Below, in pieces: positions 8,160 through 16,389 of a stretch of DNA of 64,000 nucleotides (its first letter is position 1; each line of letters opens with the position of its first letter). The notes under the pieces are model-generated. The model was not told the DNA's origin. It saw nothing but the letters and a program-made list of their open reading frames with translations, and ran no database searches. The stretch spans positions 1 to 64,000 of the forward strand of contig NZ_JACOGK010000003.1 in assembly GCF_014269395.1 (NCBI RefSeq), in the 5' to 3' direction. Made by a program: the position numbers and the translations under genes. The stretch is from Megasphaera hominis (GTDB taxonomy: Bacteria; Bacillota; Negativicutes; Veillonellales; Megasphaeraceae).

Positions 8160-9629
8160 ATGGAAATTTTGGAAACACGTAAACATCATTTGGATCAGAG
8201 TCGGGCGCCGATTTATGAGGCGCTCCAGAAATTTAGGGAAATGCGCGTCGTTCCCTTTGACGTACCAGGCCATAAGCGGGGCCGGGGCAATCCGGAACTG
8301 ACGGCCTTTTTGGGCGAAAAGTGTGTCGGCGTCGACGTCAACAGTATGAAACCGCTGGATAACCTGTGTCATCCTGTATCGGTCATCAAGGAAGCCGAAG
8401 ATTTGGCTGCAGAAGCCTTTCATGCAGCCCACGCGTTTCTCATGGTTGGCGGTACGACAAGCTCTGTACAGAGCATGATCCTCACCGTCTGTAAGCGGGG
8501 CGATGAAATCATTTTGCCACGCAATGTACATAAAAGCGTCATCAATGCACTCGTCCTGTGCGGTGCCATTCCGGTATATGTCAACCCGGCTATCGATGCC
8601 CGCTTAGGTATTTCCCTGGGCATGCAGCGCGAAGAAGTGGCCAAGGCCATTGCCAAGCATCCCAAGGCCGTAGCCGTTCTGGTAAATAACCCGACATATT
8701 ATGGTATTTGCAGTGACCTGCGGGCTATTGTCAATATGGCGCATGCTGCCGGCATGCGCTGCCTCGTCGATGAAGCCCACGGTACCCATTTTTATTTTGG
8801 CAACGGTCTGCCTGTATCGGCTATGGCTGCCGGTGCCGATATGGCCTCTGTATCGATGCATAAAAGCGGTGGCAGTCTGACCCAGTCGAGCTTCCTTCTC
8901 ATCGGTCCTAATATTCATGCCGGTTATGTGCGGCAGATTATTAACCTTATGCAGACTACTTCCGGGAGCTACCTGCTCATGTCCAGCCTCGATATCAGCC
9001 GTCGCCACCTGGCTTTGCACGGCCCGGAAATTTTCCATAAAGTCGTCGACATGGCGGCCTATGCGCGGCAGGAAATCAATGCGATCGGCGGCTATTACGC
9101 CTTTGGCCGGGAACTGATGAATGGCGACTCGGTTTTTGATTTCGATATTACAAAGCTCAGTATTCATACGCTGGATATCGGCCTGGCCGGCATTGAAGTC
9201 TATGACATTTTGCGGGATGAATACGATATCCAAATCGAATTTGGTGATATCGGCAATATCCTGGCCTATCTCTCCATGGGCGACCGTATGCAGGAATTGG
9301 AACGCCTGGTCAGCGCCTTGGCAGAAATTCGCCGGCACTATCAGAAGAGCCCTGCCGGCATGCTGACCCAGGAATACGTAGAACCGGTCGTCGTCATGAG
9401 CCCGCAGGAAGCGTTTTATGCCGATAAAATCAGTTTGCCCCTGGAAGAAAGCGAAGGCCGCGTCTGCAGCGAATTCGTTATGTGTTACCCGCCGGGTATT
9501 CCTATTTTGGCACCGGGAGAAAAAATTACGAAAGACATACTGGAACATATTCAGTACGCTAAAGAAAAAGGCTGCAGCATGACCGGCTCAGAAGATCCGG
9601 ATTTGCAGCGCATTAATGTATTGGCCTGA
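8160..9629 (+). CDS. speA: Orn/Lys/Arg decarboxylase family protein (probable arginine decarboxylase)
   Basis: A 489-residue fold-type I PLP decarboxylase of the short Bacillus SpeA type. The PLP lysine is K235 in SMHKSGGSLTQSS, and DEAHG at 204-208 holds the ring-binding Asp. PFDVPGHKRG near residue 32 is the family N-terminal signature. An agmatinase gene follows in the operon, so arginine to agmatine is the best guess; lysine or ornithine remain possible, since Negativicutes attach cadaverine or putrescine to peptidoglycan. The ribosome binding site GGGGGTG is very close to the ATG at 8160; TTG at 8169 is an alternative start. It is the first gene after the attenuator. Confidence 0.9.
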   Translation: MEILETRKHHLDQSRAPIYEALQKFREMRVVPFDVPGHKRGRGNPELTAFLGEKCVGVDVNSMKPLDNLCHPVSVIKEAEDLAAEAFHAAHAFLMVGGTTSSVQSMILTVCKRGDEIILPRNVHKSVINALVLCGAIPVYVNPAIDARLGISLGMQREEVAKAIAKHPKAVAVLVNNPTYYGICSDLRAIVNMAHAAGMRCLVDEAHGTHFYFGNGLPVSAMAAGADMASVSMHKSGGSLTQSSFLLIGPNIHAGYVRQIINLMQTTSGSYLLMSSLDISRRHLALHGPEIFHKVVDMAAYARQEINAIGGYYAFGRELMNGDSVFDFDITKLSIHTLDIGLAGIEVYDILRDEYDIQIEFGDIGNILAYLSMGDRMQELERLVSALAEIRRHYQKSPAGMLTQEYVEPVVVMSPQEAFYADKISLPLEESEGRVCSEFVMCYPPGIPILAPGEKITKDILEHIQYAKEKGCSMTGSEDPDLQRINVLA

Positions 9630-9643
9630 AAGAGGGGGATTTG

Positions 9644-10498
9644 ATGGAATTTTGGTTTAGTGAATTTCATACACCGGATGTTAAGCATAGCATCCGTGTA
9701 AACCGTCATTTGTATTCTAAGCAGAGCGAATACCAGCGTATCGACATTTTCGAAACACCGGAATTTGGCCGCGTTCTGACGCTGGACGGTAACGTCATGC
9801 TGACGGAACGGGACGAATTCATTTATGATGAAATGATAACCCATGTGCCCATGGCTGTCCATCAGGACTGCAAGGTCATCCTGGTTATTGGTGCCGGCGA
9901 TGGCGGCGTCGTACGGGAACTGACGCGTTACGACCGGGTCGAACGGATCGACCTCGTCGAAATGGATCCGGAAGTTGTCCAGGCTTGCCGTAATTACCTG
10001 CCCGGCAATGCGTGCCGTCTCGATGACAGCCGTGTACACATCCATTTTGAAAATGCCTTGAAATTTATTCGCAGCTGTGAAGCGGAATATGACTTGATCA
10101 TCGTCGATTCCATGGATCCCTTTGGTCCGTCAGAAGGCCTCTTTACACGGGAGTTTTATGGCAGCTGTTTCCACGCCCTCAAGGCTGATGGCATTATGGT
10201 CAACCAGCAGGGCAGCCCTTTCTATTCGGAAGATGCCCAGGCCATGCAGCGAAGCCATCAGCGCATTGCCCAGACCTTCCCGATCAGCAAGGTCTATCAG
10301 GCTCATATCCCGACGTATGCCGCCGGGTATTGGCTCTTTGGCTTTGCCAGCAAAAAATATCACCCTGTAAATGATCTCGACGCCGAAGCCTGGTCTGCCC
10401 TGCACTTGCATACGCGCTATTACACAACGCGTCTGCACGTAGGCTCTTTCTGGCTGCCGGCATTCCTGGAAGAAATGCTGCAGGAGGTGGAAAAGTAG
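9644..10498 (+). CDS. speE: Spermidine synthase family aminopropyltransferase
   Basis: A 284-residue SpeE-type enzyme. It moves an aminopropyl group from decarboxylated SAM to putrescine, giving spermidine. The SAM-binding motif VIGAGDGGVVREL, the acidic loop DLVEMDPEVV and the catalytic Asp region IIVDSMDPFGPSEGLFT are all present. The ATG at 9644 follows AGAGGGGG; the codon before it is a TTG lying too close to that site. It lies 14 nt after the decarboxylase. No SAM decarboxylase (speD) gene lies in this operon or anywhere in the window, so its co-substrate must come from elsewhere, or it has another role. Confidence 0.95.
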   Translation: MEFWFSEFHTPDVKHSIRVNRHLYSKQSEYQRIDIFETPEFGRVLTLDGNVMLTERDEFIYDEMITHVPMAVHQDCKVILVIGAGDGGVVRELTRYDRVERIDLVEMDPEVVQACRNYLPGNACRLDDSRVHIHFENALKFIRSCEAEYDLIIVDSMDPFGPSEGLFTREFYGSCFHALKADGIMVNQQGSPFYSEDAQAMQRSHQRIAQTFPISKVYQAHIPTYAAGYWLFGFASKKYHPVNDLDAEAWSALHLHTRYYTTRLHVGSFWLPAFLEEMLQEVEK

Positions 10499-10499
10499 G

Positions 10500-11375
10500 A
10501 TGCTGTCACCCAATGTAGAAACCTTTATTGCCTGCAACGTACCCTACGAAAAAGCCCGCATCGTGCTCTACGGGGCCCCTTTTGATTCGACAACCAGCTT
10601 CCGCCCCGGCGCCCGTTTTGGCCCGCCGGCCATCCGCCATGAAAGCTTTGGCCTGGAAACATTCAGTCTTTACCAGCATGCAGATCTGACGGATTGTGCC
10701 GTCTTCGACAGTGGTGACCTGGAGCTTTGTTTTGGCAGCTCTGACGCAGCCCTGGCCGATATTCAGGCGCGGGCTGCCATCATCTTAGGCGACGGCAAGC
10801 TGCCCTTTCTCTTGGGCGGCGAGCACCTGGTAACCCTCGGCGCTGTCCGGGCGGCCTTGGAACTATACCCGGATCTGCACATCATCCAGTTTGATGCCCA
10901 TGCAGACCTGCGGGACGATTATCTCGGGGCTAAGCTCAGTCATGCCTGCGTCATGCGGCGCTGCCATGATCTCGTCGGCGATGGCCGCATTCATCAATTT
11001 GCCATCCGTAGTGGTGAACGGGAGGAATTTCTCTTTGCCAAAGAGCATACGGATATGCATCCCTTTAGCTTTGCCTGCGTAGAGTCACTGGTCAAAGACC
11101 TGCGGCAGCGCCAGGTACCGGTATACTTTACAATCGATCTCGATTGTCTGGACCCGTCTGCATTTCCCGGCACCGGTACGCCCGAAGCAGGGGGAGTCAC
11201 GTTTATGGAATTACTGCGCGCGTTGCGCGCTGTCTGCACAACCCGTGTCATTGGCGCCGATGTCAATGAGCTGGCGCCCATGCTGGACGCCAGTGGTGTA
11301 TCGACGGCAACGGCCTGCAAGGTCGTACGGGAAATGCTGTTAGCTTTAGAAAAGAAATGCTGCCCCTCTGCATAA
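10500..11375 (+). CDS. speB: Agmatinase (ureohydrolase family)
   Basis: A 291-residue arginase/agmatinase-family Mn enzyme that hydrolyses agmatine to putrescine and urea. Metal ligands are visible in GGEHLVT (His), DAHADLRDDY (three ligands) and TIDLDCLDPSAFPGTG (two Asp). The start at 10500 is 1 nt after the speE stop, with the AGGAGG of its ribosome binding site inside speE, so translation is coupled. Together with the decarboxylase it makes the arginine-agmatine-putrescine route. Confidence 0.95.
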   Translation: MLSPNVETFIACNVPYEKARIVLYGAPFDSTTSFRPGARFGPPAIRHESFGLETFSLYQHADLTDCAVFDSGDLELCFGSSDAALADIQARAAIILGDGKLPFLLGGEHLVTLGAVRAALELYPDLHIIQFDAHADLRDDYLGAKLSHACVMRRCHDLVGDGRIHQFAIRSGEREEFLFAKEHTDMHPFSFACVESLVKDLRQRQVPVYFTIDLDCLDPSAFPGTGTPEAGGVTFMELLRALRAVCTTRVIGADVNELAPMLDASGVSTATACKVVREMLLALEKKCCPSA

Positions 11376-11398
11376 GAAGGGGGAAAGGAGACGAAATT

Positions 11399-12658
11399 AT
11401 GAGCAAAGTACTTGTTATTGGCTGTGGCGGTGTTGCTTCCGTAGCCATTCAGAAATGTTGTCAGGTGAGCGAGGTCTTTACGGAATTGTGCATCGCCAGC
11501 CGGACGAAATCCAAATGCGACGACCTGGCAGCCAAGCTTATAGGCAAGACACAGACTAAAATTACGACGGCCCAGGTTGATGCTGACGACGTACAGCAGC
11601 TGATTGACCTCATCAAATCGTACCAGCCCGATCTGGTAATGAACGTCGCCTTGCCGTATCAGGACCTGACTATCATGGATGCCTGCCTGGCTTGTGGTGT
11701 GAACTATATGGATACGGCCAACTACGAACCGGAAAATACGGACGACCCGGAATGGCGTGCTATTTATGAAAAACGCTGCAAAGAAGAAGGTTTCTCGGCC
11801 TATTTCGATTACAGCTGGCAGTGGGCCTATCGTGAAAAATTCGAAAAAGCCGGACTCATGGCCCTCTTAGGCTGCGGCTTTGACCCGGGCGTTACCCAGG
11901 CCTATTGTGCCTATGCTAAAAAGCATGAATTCGATACGATTGATACGATTGATATCCTCGACTGCAATGGTGGCGACCATGGCTATGCCTTTGCGACGAA
12001 TTTCAATCCTGAAGTTAACCTGCGCGAAGTATCCGCACCGGGCAGCTATTGGGAAGACGGCCATTGGGTAGAAATCCCGGCTATGAGCATCAAACGGGAA
12101 TACAATTTCGACCAGGTCGGTGACAAGGATATGTACCTCCTGCATCACGAAGAAATTGAAAGCCTGGCCCAGACCATTCCGGAAGCAAAACGGATTCGTT
12201 TCTTTATGACCTTTGGCCAGAGCTATCTCGATCACATGCGTTGTCTCGAAGACGTCGGCATGCTTTCGACGAGCCCCATCGAATTTGAAGGCCATCAGAT
12301 TGTGCCCATCAAGTTCCTCAAGGCACTCTTGCCGGATCCGGCCAGCCTCGGTCCCCGGACAAAAGGCAAGACAAACATTGGCTGCATCTTTACGGGCAAG
12401 CAGGATGGCCAGGAAAAGACCTATTATATCTATAACATTTGTGATCACGAAGAATGTTATCGTGAAGTGGGCAGCCAGGGTGTCAGCTATACGACAGGCG
12501 TACCGGCTATGTGTGGGGCCCTCATGATGCTGACGGGTAAATGGAACAAACCCGGTGTCTATACTGTAGACGAACTGGATCCCGATCCGTTCCTGGATGC
12601 GCTCGATCAGCATGGACTGCCCCGTTCGGAAACGCATCATCCCGTTTTGGTGCCGTAA
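11399..12658 (+). CDS. Carboxynorspermidine/carboxyspermidine dehydrogenase (saccharopine dehydrogenase family)
   Basis: A 419-residue NAD(P)-dependent reductase of the saccharopine dehydrogenase family. The dinucleotide-binding glycine motif is VLVIGCGGVASVA at residues 4-16. In this context, next to a carboxyspermidine decarboxylase and agmatinase, it fits the enzyme that condenses putrescine (or diaminopropane) with aspartate semialdehyde and reduces the imine to carboxyspermidine. The ATG at 11399 follows AAAGGAGACG; an upstream in-frame start at 11357 would overlap speB. The stop codon TAA shares its last A with the ATG of the next gene. Confidence 0.9.
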   Translation: MSKVLVIGCGGVASVAIQKCCQVSEVFTELCIASRTKSKCDDLAAKLIGKTQTKITTAQVDADDVQQLIDLIKSYQPDLVMNVALPYQDLTIMDACLACGVNYMDTANYEPENTDDPEWRAIYEKRCKEEGFSAYFDYSWQWAYREKFEKAGLMALLGCGFDPGVTQAYCAYAKKHEFDTIDTIDILDCNGGDHGYAFATNFNPEVNLREVSAPGSYWEDGHWVEIPAMSIKREYNFDQVGDKDMYLLHHEEIESLAQTIPEAKRIRFFMTFGQSYLDHMRCLEDVGMLSTSPIEFEGHQIVPIKFLKALLPDPASLGPRTKGKTNIGCIFTGKQDGQEKTYYIYNICDHEECYREVGSQGVSYTTGVPAMCGALMMLTGKWNKPGVYTVDELDPDPFLDALDQHGLPRSETHHPVLVP

Positions 12659-13869
12659 TGACGACGTCTTTATATACCGTGCCGCCTGCTTTTGCAGGCC
12701 TGCACGGGAAAACACCAAAAGAACTCTTCGGCCAGCTGCCGACGCCGTGCTACATTCTTGACGAAGCTATGCTGCGTCATAATGGAGAAATGATGGCAGC
12801 CATTGCCAAGCGGACGGGCTGTCATTTCCTCTTGGCCCAGAAAGCCTTTTCCAATTACGACTTATACCCTCTTTTGGCAGACTACGTGAGTGGTACTGAG
12901 GCCAGTGGCCTTTATGAGGCCCGTCTGGGTGCCGAAAAGATGCCGGGAAAAGAAGTTCATGTCTATTGCGGTGCCTATAAGGAAACTCAATTTCCTGAGG
13001 TCATCCGCTATGCCGATCATATCGTCTTTAATTCGCCTTCCCAGCTGGCTAAATTCGGTCCGGCGGCTAAAGCTGCCGGCCGCAGCCTGGGCCTGCGGAT
13101 TAACCCCGAATGCTCGACACAAGAGGGGACGTCCCTCTATGACCCGTGTGCACCGGGCAGCCGTCTCGGCACGACGCGGGCCCAATGGGATGCGCATATG
13201 ACAGCAGATCTGATTGCTCTCTTGGACGGCCTCCATTTCCATACACTCTGTGAACAGGATTCGTCTGCCTTGGCGACGACACTGAAGGCTGTAGAAGAGA
13301 AGTTCGGCTTTATCCTGCCGCAGCTGAAATGGCTCAATATGGGTGGTGGTCATCACGTGACGCGCCCAGGGTATGATCTGGCCGAACTGGAAACCTGCAT
13401 CACGACGGCTCAGAAAAAGTGGCACGTCGAGGTCTATCTGGAACCGGGGGAAGCGTGGGCTCTCAATGCCGGCTATTTGGCGACAGAAGTGCTCGATGTA
13501 CTGGTTAACGGCACGACGCACGTGGCTATGGTTGATACGAGCGCTGCCTGCCATATGCCGGATGTCATTGAAATGCCGTACCGGCCACCCCTGTATGGTT
13601 CCGGTGAAGCCGGGGAGCAGTCCTATACCTATCGCTTAGGCGGACCGACCTGTCTGGCCGGTGACGTTATTGGCGATTATAGCTTTGCTCAGCCTCTCCA
13701 GCCGGGAGACTTTCTCCTCTTCGGCGATATGGCAATCTATACGACCTGCAAGAATAATACCTTCAATGGCATGCCCTTGCCGGCTATTTATGTATTGCAC
13801 GAAACGGGACAATTGGAATGTCTCCATACGTTTGGCTACAAAGATTTTCTCTATCGCTTAGGCAAGTAA
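12658..13869 (+). CDS. nspC: Carboxynorspermidine/carboxyspermidine decarboxylase
   Basis: A 403-residue fold-type III PLP decarboxylase (alanine-racemase-like barrel). The N-terminal PTPCYILDE is typical and the PLP lysine is K62 in LLAQKAFSNY. Later signatures are LNMGGGHHVT (phosphate loop), YLEPGEAW, and the active-site region DTSAACHMPDVIEMPYRPP. It decarboxylates carboxyspermidine to spermidine (or carboxynorspermidine to norspermidine). The ATG at 12658 overlaps the upstream TAA by one base and has no strong ribosome binding site, so it depends on coupling. It is the last gene of the polyamine operon; a terminator follows. Confidence 0.94.
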   Translation: MTTSLYTVPPAFAGLHGKTPKELFGQLPTPCYILDEAMLRHNGEMMAAIAKRTGCHFLLAQKAFSNYDLYPLLADYVSGTEASGLYEARLGAEKMPGKEVHVYCGAYKETQFPEVIRYADHIVFNSPSQLAKFGPAAKAAGRSLGLRINPECSTQEGTSLYDPCAPGSRLGTTRAQWDAHMTADLIALLDGLHFHTLCEQDSSALATTLKAVEEKFGFILPQLKWLNMGGGHHVTRPGYDLAELETCITTAQKKWHVEVYLEPGEAWALNAGYLATEVLDVLVNGTTHVAMVDTSAACHMPDVIEMPYRPPLYGSGEAGEQSYTYRLGGPTCLAGDVIGDYSFAQPLQPGDFLLFGDMAIYTTCKNNTFNGMPLPAIYVLHETGQLECLHTFGYKDFLYRLGK

Positions 13870-13914
13870 ATAACAAAAAATGAGGCCTTGCACCAAGTGA
13901 GGCAATCGGTTAGG

Positions 13915-13946
13915 AAAAAGGCTCCTGTAACAGGGAGCCTTTTTCC
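13915..13946 (+). terminator. Terminator of the polyamine operon
   Basis: AAAAAGGCTCC stem with GGAGCCTTTTT around an 8-nt loop, ending in a T-run. Confidence 0.8.
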
Positions 13947-13956
13947 TGTTCGTATA

Positions 13957-13984
13957 TTGACGGGTAACAGATTGCAATTATAAT
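13957..13984 (+). promoter_or_regulatory. Promoter of the esterase gene
   Basis: TTGACG, 16-nt spacer, TATAAT. A leader of about 125 nt follows before the chosen start at 14118. Confidence 0.7.
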
Positions 13985-14117
13985 GGAAGTATATAGTATA
14001 TGCTTTTATATAGGCATCATTTGTATGTATGCGATTACGGCCCTTTCGGGATATGGTCTTTTTACCGTTGTAATGGATTCCCGTGTGGCTGCCTTTGCAG
14101 CGAAAGGAGCGATTCCT

Positions 14118-14930
14118 ATGCCATCTCTTCACGTTGAATTCTATTCCGATGCTTTAAAAATTGATACGGGCGTGGAAGTGATTTATCCGCAGAATTGTGC
14201 GCGCACGCCTGAGCCGCTGCGCAGTGTCATCAAACCCCCTTTCCAGGTTTTGTACTTGCTGCACGGAATCATGCGGGATCAGACAAGCTGGATTCGTTTT
14301 ACCAACATTGAGCAGTATGTCATGGATATGGGCCTGGTCGTCGTTATGCCTACGACAGGCAGGGGCCATTATATTAATCAGCCGCATGGCTATCGTTACT
14401 TTGATTATATTACAAAAGAACTTCCGGAAATTATGAACAACATGTTCCGCATTTCCCAGAAGCGGGAAGACACGTTTATTGCCGGCCTTTCTATGGGAGG
14501 CTACGGCGCCTTGCACGCTGCGGCCCTTTGTCCGGAACAGTATGCAGCAGCAGCCAGCCTGTCCGGCGTCGTCGACGTAGGAATTTTTTATGATTCAGAT
14601 GATTTCTATTTTGATGCAGAAAAGTGGATGACCTTTGATAATAGGGATCCCCGTGGCGGTAAAGACGATCTCCTCGTGGAAATTAAAGCGGCCAAAGAAA
14701 AGGGAATTGAGCTGCCGAAAATGCTTTGTGCCGTCGGCCGTCAGGATTTCTTATATCCCTGCAACGTCGCCTTTTACGAAAAAGCCCGCCAGCTGACAGA
14801 GATAGAGTTCTGGGAAGAAGATGGCGATCACGTATGGGAATTCTGGGATCGCAATATTAAGAAGGTTCTGGATTGGCTGCCACTGAAGCAGCGGATTAAA
14901 GGTTATAAACAACAATTAGTCATTAAATAA
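14118..14930 (+). CDS. Esterase D / S-formylglutathione hydrolase-type alpha/beta hydrolase
   Basis: A 270-residue alpha/beta hydrolase of the putative esterase (EstA/tributyrin esterase) family. The oxyanion region is LYLLHGIMRDQTSW, the nucleophile Ser is in GLSMGGYGALH, and the acid and base are in GRQDFLYPCN (Asp) and GDHVWEFWD (His). No signal peptide is seen, so it is likely cytoplasmic and acts on short acyl esters. The ATG at 14118 follows GAAAGGAG. An in-frame extension to 13983 would start inside the -10 box and is rejected. It is monocistronic with a strong terminator. Confidence 0.88.
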   Translation: MPSLHVEFYSDALKIDTGVEVIYPQNCARTPEPLRSVIKPPFQVLYLLHGIMRDQTSWIRFTNIEQYVMDMGLVVVMPTTGRGHYINQPHGYRYFDYITKELPEIMNNMFRISQKREDTFIAGLSMGGYGALHAAALCPEQYAAAASLSGVVDVGIFYDSDDFYFDAEKWMTFDNRDPRGGKDDLLVEIKAAKEKGIELPKMLCAVGRQDFLYPCNVAFYEKARQLTEIEFWEEDGDHVWEFWDRNIKKVLDWLPLKQRIKGYKQQLVIK

Positions 14931-14948
14931 GCAACAAACGAAATAAAA

Positions 14949-14996
14949 CCGCGAGTCCATATTGAAAGAAATTTTCAGTATGGACTCGCGGTTTTT
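14949..14996 (+). terminator. Terminator of the esterase gene
   Basis: AACCGCGAGTCCATA pairs with TATGGACTCGCGGTT, followed by a short T-run. Confidence 0.8.
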
Positions 14997-15012
14997 AAAA
15001 ACAGAAAAGAAA

Positions 15013-15044
15013 AAATCTCCCGCTTCACGAGAAGCGGGAGAAAG
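15013..15044 (-). terminator. Terminator of the reverse rubrerythrin gene
   Basis: TCTCCCGCTTC / GAAGCGGGAGA with a 4-nt loop. On the minus strand it is followed by a T-run, 10 nt after the stop codon. Confidence 0.8.
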
Positions 15045-15053
15045 AGGAGGAGA

Positions 15054-15602
15054 TTATTTAGCGAAATAACGTGCCAGGAGACCATCAAAGATGCGGCCAT
15101 GACGTGCTTCGTCTTTGCACATTTCATGAACTGTATCATGGATAGCATCGAGGTTCAGCTGTTTAGCAAGGGTTGCGATTTCTTTCTTGCCTGCGCAAGC
15201 GCCCTGTTCAGCAGCAGCACGCATTTCGAGGTTCTTCTTCGTGTCGTCCGTTACGACTTCGCCGAGCAGTTCAGCAAATTTAGCAGCGTGTTCGGATTCT
15301 TCGTAAGCAATGCGTTTGTAAGCTTCGGCAACTTCCGGATAGCCCTGGCGGTCAGCAACACGGCTCATAGCGAGATACATACCAACTTCGGAGCATTCGC
15401 CTGTGAAGTTCTGACGGAGACCTTCGAGGATTCTTTCATCAACGCCTTTAGCGATGCCTACGCGATGTTCATCAGCATATACTTTTTCGCCTTCAACGAG
15501 TTCCGAGAATTTTTCTTTCGGAGCGCCACACTGCGGACATTTTTCCGGAGCTTCATTGCCTTCAAATACAAAACCGCAAACGCCACATACAAATTTTTTC
15601 AT
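15054..15602 (-). CDS. Reverse rubrerythrin (N-terminal rubredoxin domain)
   Basis: A 182-residue non-haem iron protein that reduces hydrogen peroxide and protects anaerobes from oxygen. The rubredoxin Fe(SCys)4 domain comes first (CGVCGF at 6-11 and CPQCGAP at 22-28). The four-helix di-iron domain follows, with ligand motifs [22 protein letters not shown] and DEARHGRIF. This order is the reverse of classical rubrerythrin and matches the type described in clostridia. The start follows GGGAGG. A second, classical rubrerythrin is at 37290-37829. A near-consensus promoter and an inverted repeat upstream are shared with that gene. Confidence 0.95.
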   Translation of the reverse strand: MKKFVCGVCGFVFEGNEAPEKCPQCGAPKEKFSELVEGEKVYADEHRVGIAKGVDERILEGLRQNFTGECSEVGMYLAMSRVADRQGYPEVAEAYKRIAYEESEHAAKFAELLGEVVTDDTKKNLEMRAAAEQGACAGKKEIATLAKQLNLDAIHDTVHEMCKDEARHGRIFDGLLARYFAK

Positions 15603-15661
15603 AGTAATTACCTCCCACAGTAATTAAAGACATTTTGAAATTAACTATTGATTGTTACTAA

Positions 15662-15717
15662 CAAATAACTCTTATTTTTTACAACTACATTATAGCAGGG
15701 TCTATTACTTATTGCAA
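15662..15717 (-). promoter_or_regulatory. Promoter and candidate operator of reverse rubrerythrin
   Basis: Minus strand: TTGCAA (15717-15712), 17-nt spacer, TATAAT (15694-15689), predicted start near 15682. On the plus strand 15662-15678 reads CAAATA-ACTCT-TATTTT, an imperfect 6-5-6 inverted repeat at about +4 to +20. The same element lies at the same place at the second rubrerythrin gene. Confidence 0.65.
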
Positions 15718-15826
15718 GGCTTTTTTTGTAAATATTGTTATATGTTAGAAAAAATAAATTATGGTGCCATGGGTTACTGTCAATACCAGGGGAGCAAGAG
15801 ACAAACAACGCGGAAAAAGAGACAAA

Positions 15827-15858
15827 AAAAGACTGGAACCTGTGCGTTCCAGTCTTTG
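15827..15858 (-). terminator. Terminator of the cysteine-motif gene
   Basis: AAAGACTGGAAC / GTTCCAGTCTTT around a 6-nt loop, followed on the minus strand by a long T-run. Confidence 0.8.
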
Positions 15859-15861
15859 GCA

Positions 15862-16314
15862 TTACTTAAAAGCTGCTTCGTCTTTAAAATCTTTGTTGCT
15901 TGTGCTCCAGCTCTTCCATTCGTCGAGCCAGTCTTTTAATTTGGCCTGCGGGAAGACGTTATCGCAGAGCGTGGATTTCAAGGCTGCACGCAATTCCTGT
16001 TCCTTATCGCCTAAGGGATAAATATCTTTGTATTCATCATAGACTTCCCAGAAATCTCTCATATGGAGGTTGGCATAGGTTAAGCCATAAATCCGGAAAC
16101 AGGCATCGCATAATGTAATAAATACGGCTTCTTCATTGTGCTGGTTCGCATCGTCGAGACCACAGCAGCGCGTGTACAGATGAATGTTATTACCAAACAG
16201 ATGACGCAGGTAATCATACACGTCGGAAACCATACCAGGCTGCAATTGCAGCAGCTGACAGCCAGGAGCAAAATAAATAGGGTACTGGGCAATATTATCG
16301 AATTCGTCCATCAT
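15862..16314 (-). CDS. Small protein with CCG-like cysteine motif, function unknown
   Basis: A 150-residue acidic soluble protein I do not recognise. Its cysteines are ordered: a lone Cys in APGCQLLQ, then CCG in LYTRCCGLDD 30 residues later, then CDAC about 16 residues after that. The spacing recalls the CCG domain (C-x30ish-CCG-xn-CxxC) of heterodisulfide-reductase B subunits, which binds an iron-sulfur cluster, but the second gap is much shorter than usual. The rest is rich in Tyr, Asp and Leu. Start ATG ATG at 16314/16311 follows GAGGTG; a much longer in-frame extension to 16524 runs through the promoter and is rejected. It is divergent from PFOR. Confidence 0.75.
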   Translation of the reverse strand: MMDEFDNIAQYPIYFAPGCQLLQLQPGMVSDVYDYLRHLFGNNIHLYTRCCGLDDANQHNEEAVFITLCDACFRIYGLTYANLHMRDFWEVYDEYKDIYPLGDKEQELRAALKSTLCDNVFPQAKLKDWLDEWKSWSTSNKDFKDEAAFK

Positions 16315-16334
16315 TAACACCTCTTTGTACAGAT

Positions 16335-16389
16335 TATTTGTCAAATACTTATCTTCATTATAGCATAGGCTATTTCGCATTGCAATTCT
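16335..16389 (-). promoter_or_regulatory. Promoter and inverted repeat of the cysteine-motif gene
   Basis: Minus strand: TTGCAA near 16385-16380, 17-nt spacer, TATAAT at 16362-16357. Just downstream lies TATTTG-T-CAAATA (16335-16347), which uses the same half-site as the rubrerythrin operators but in the opposite order and with a 1-nt spacer. Confidence 0.6.

Noticed and set aside
15641..15862. Possible small gene of 73 codons upstream of reverse rubrerythrin
   Set aside because: It covers the mapped promoter and terminator elements, has no ribosome binding site and no recognisable product.
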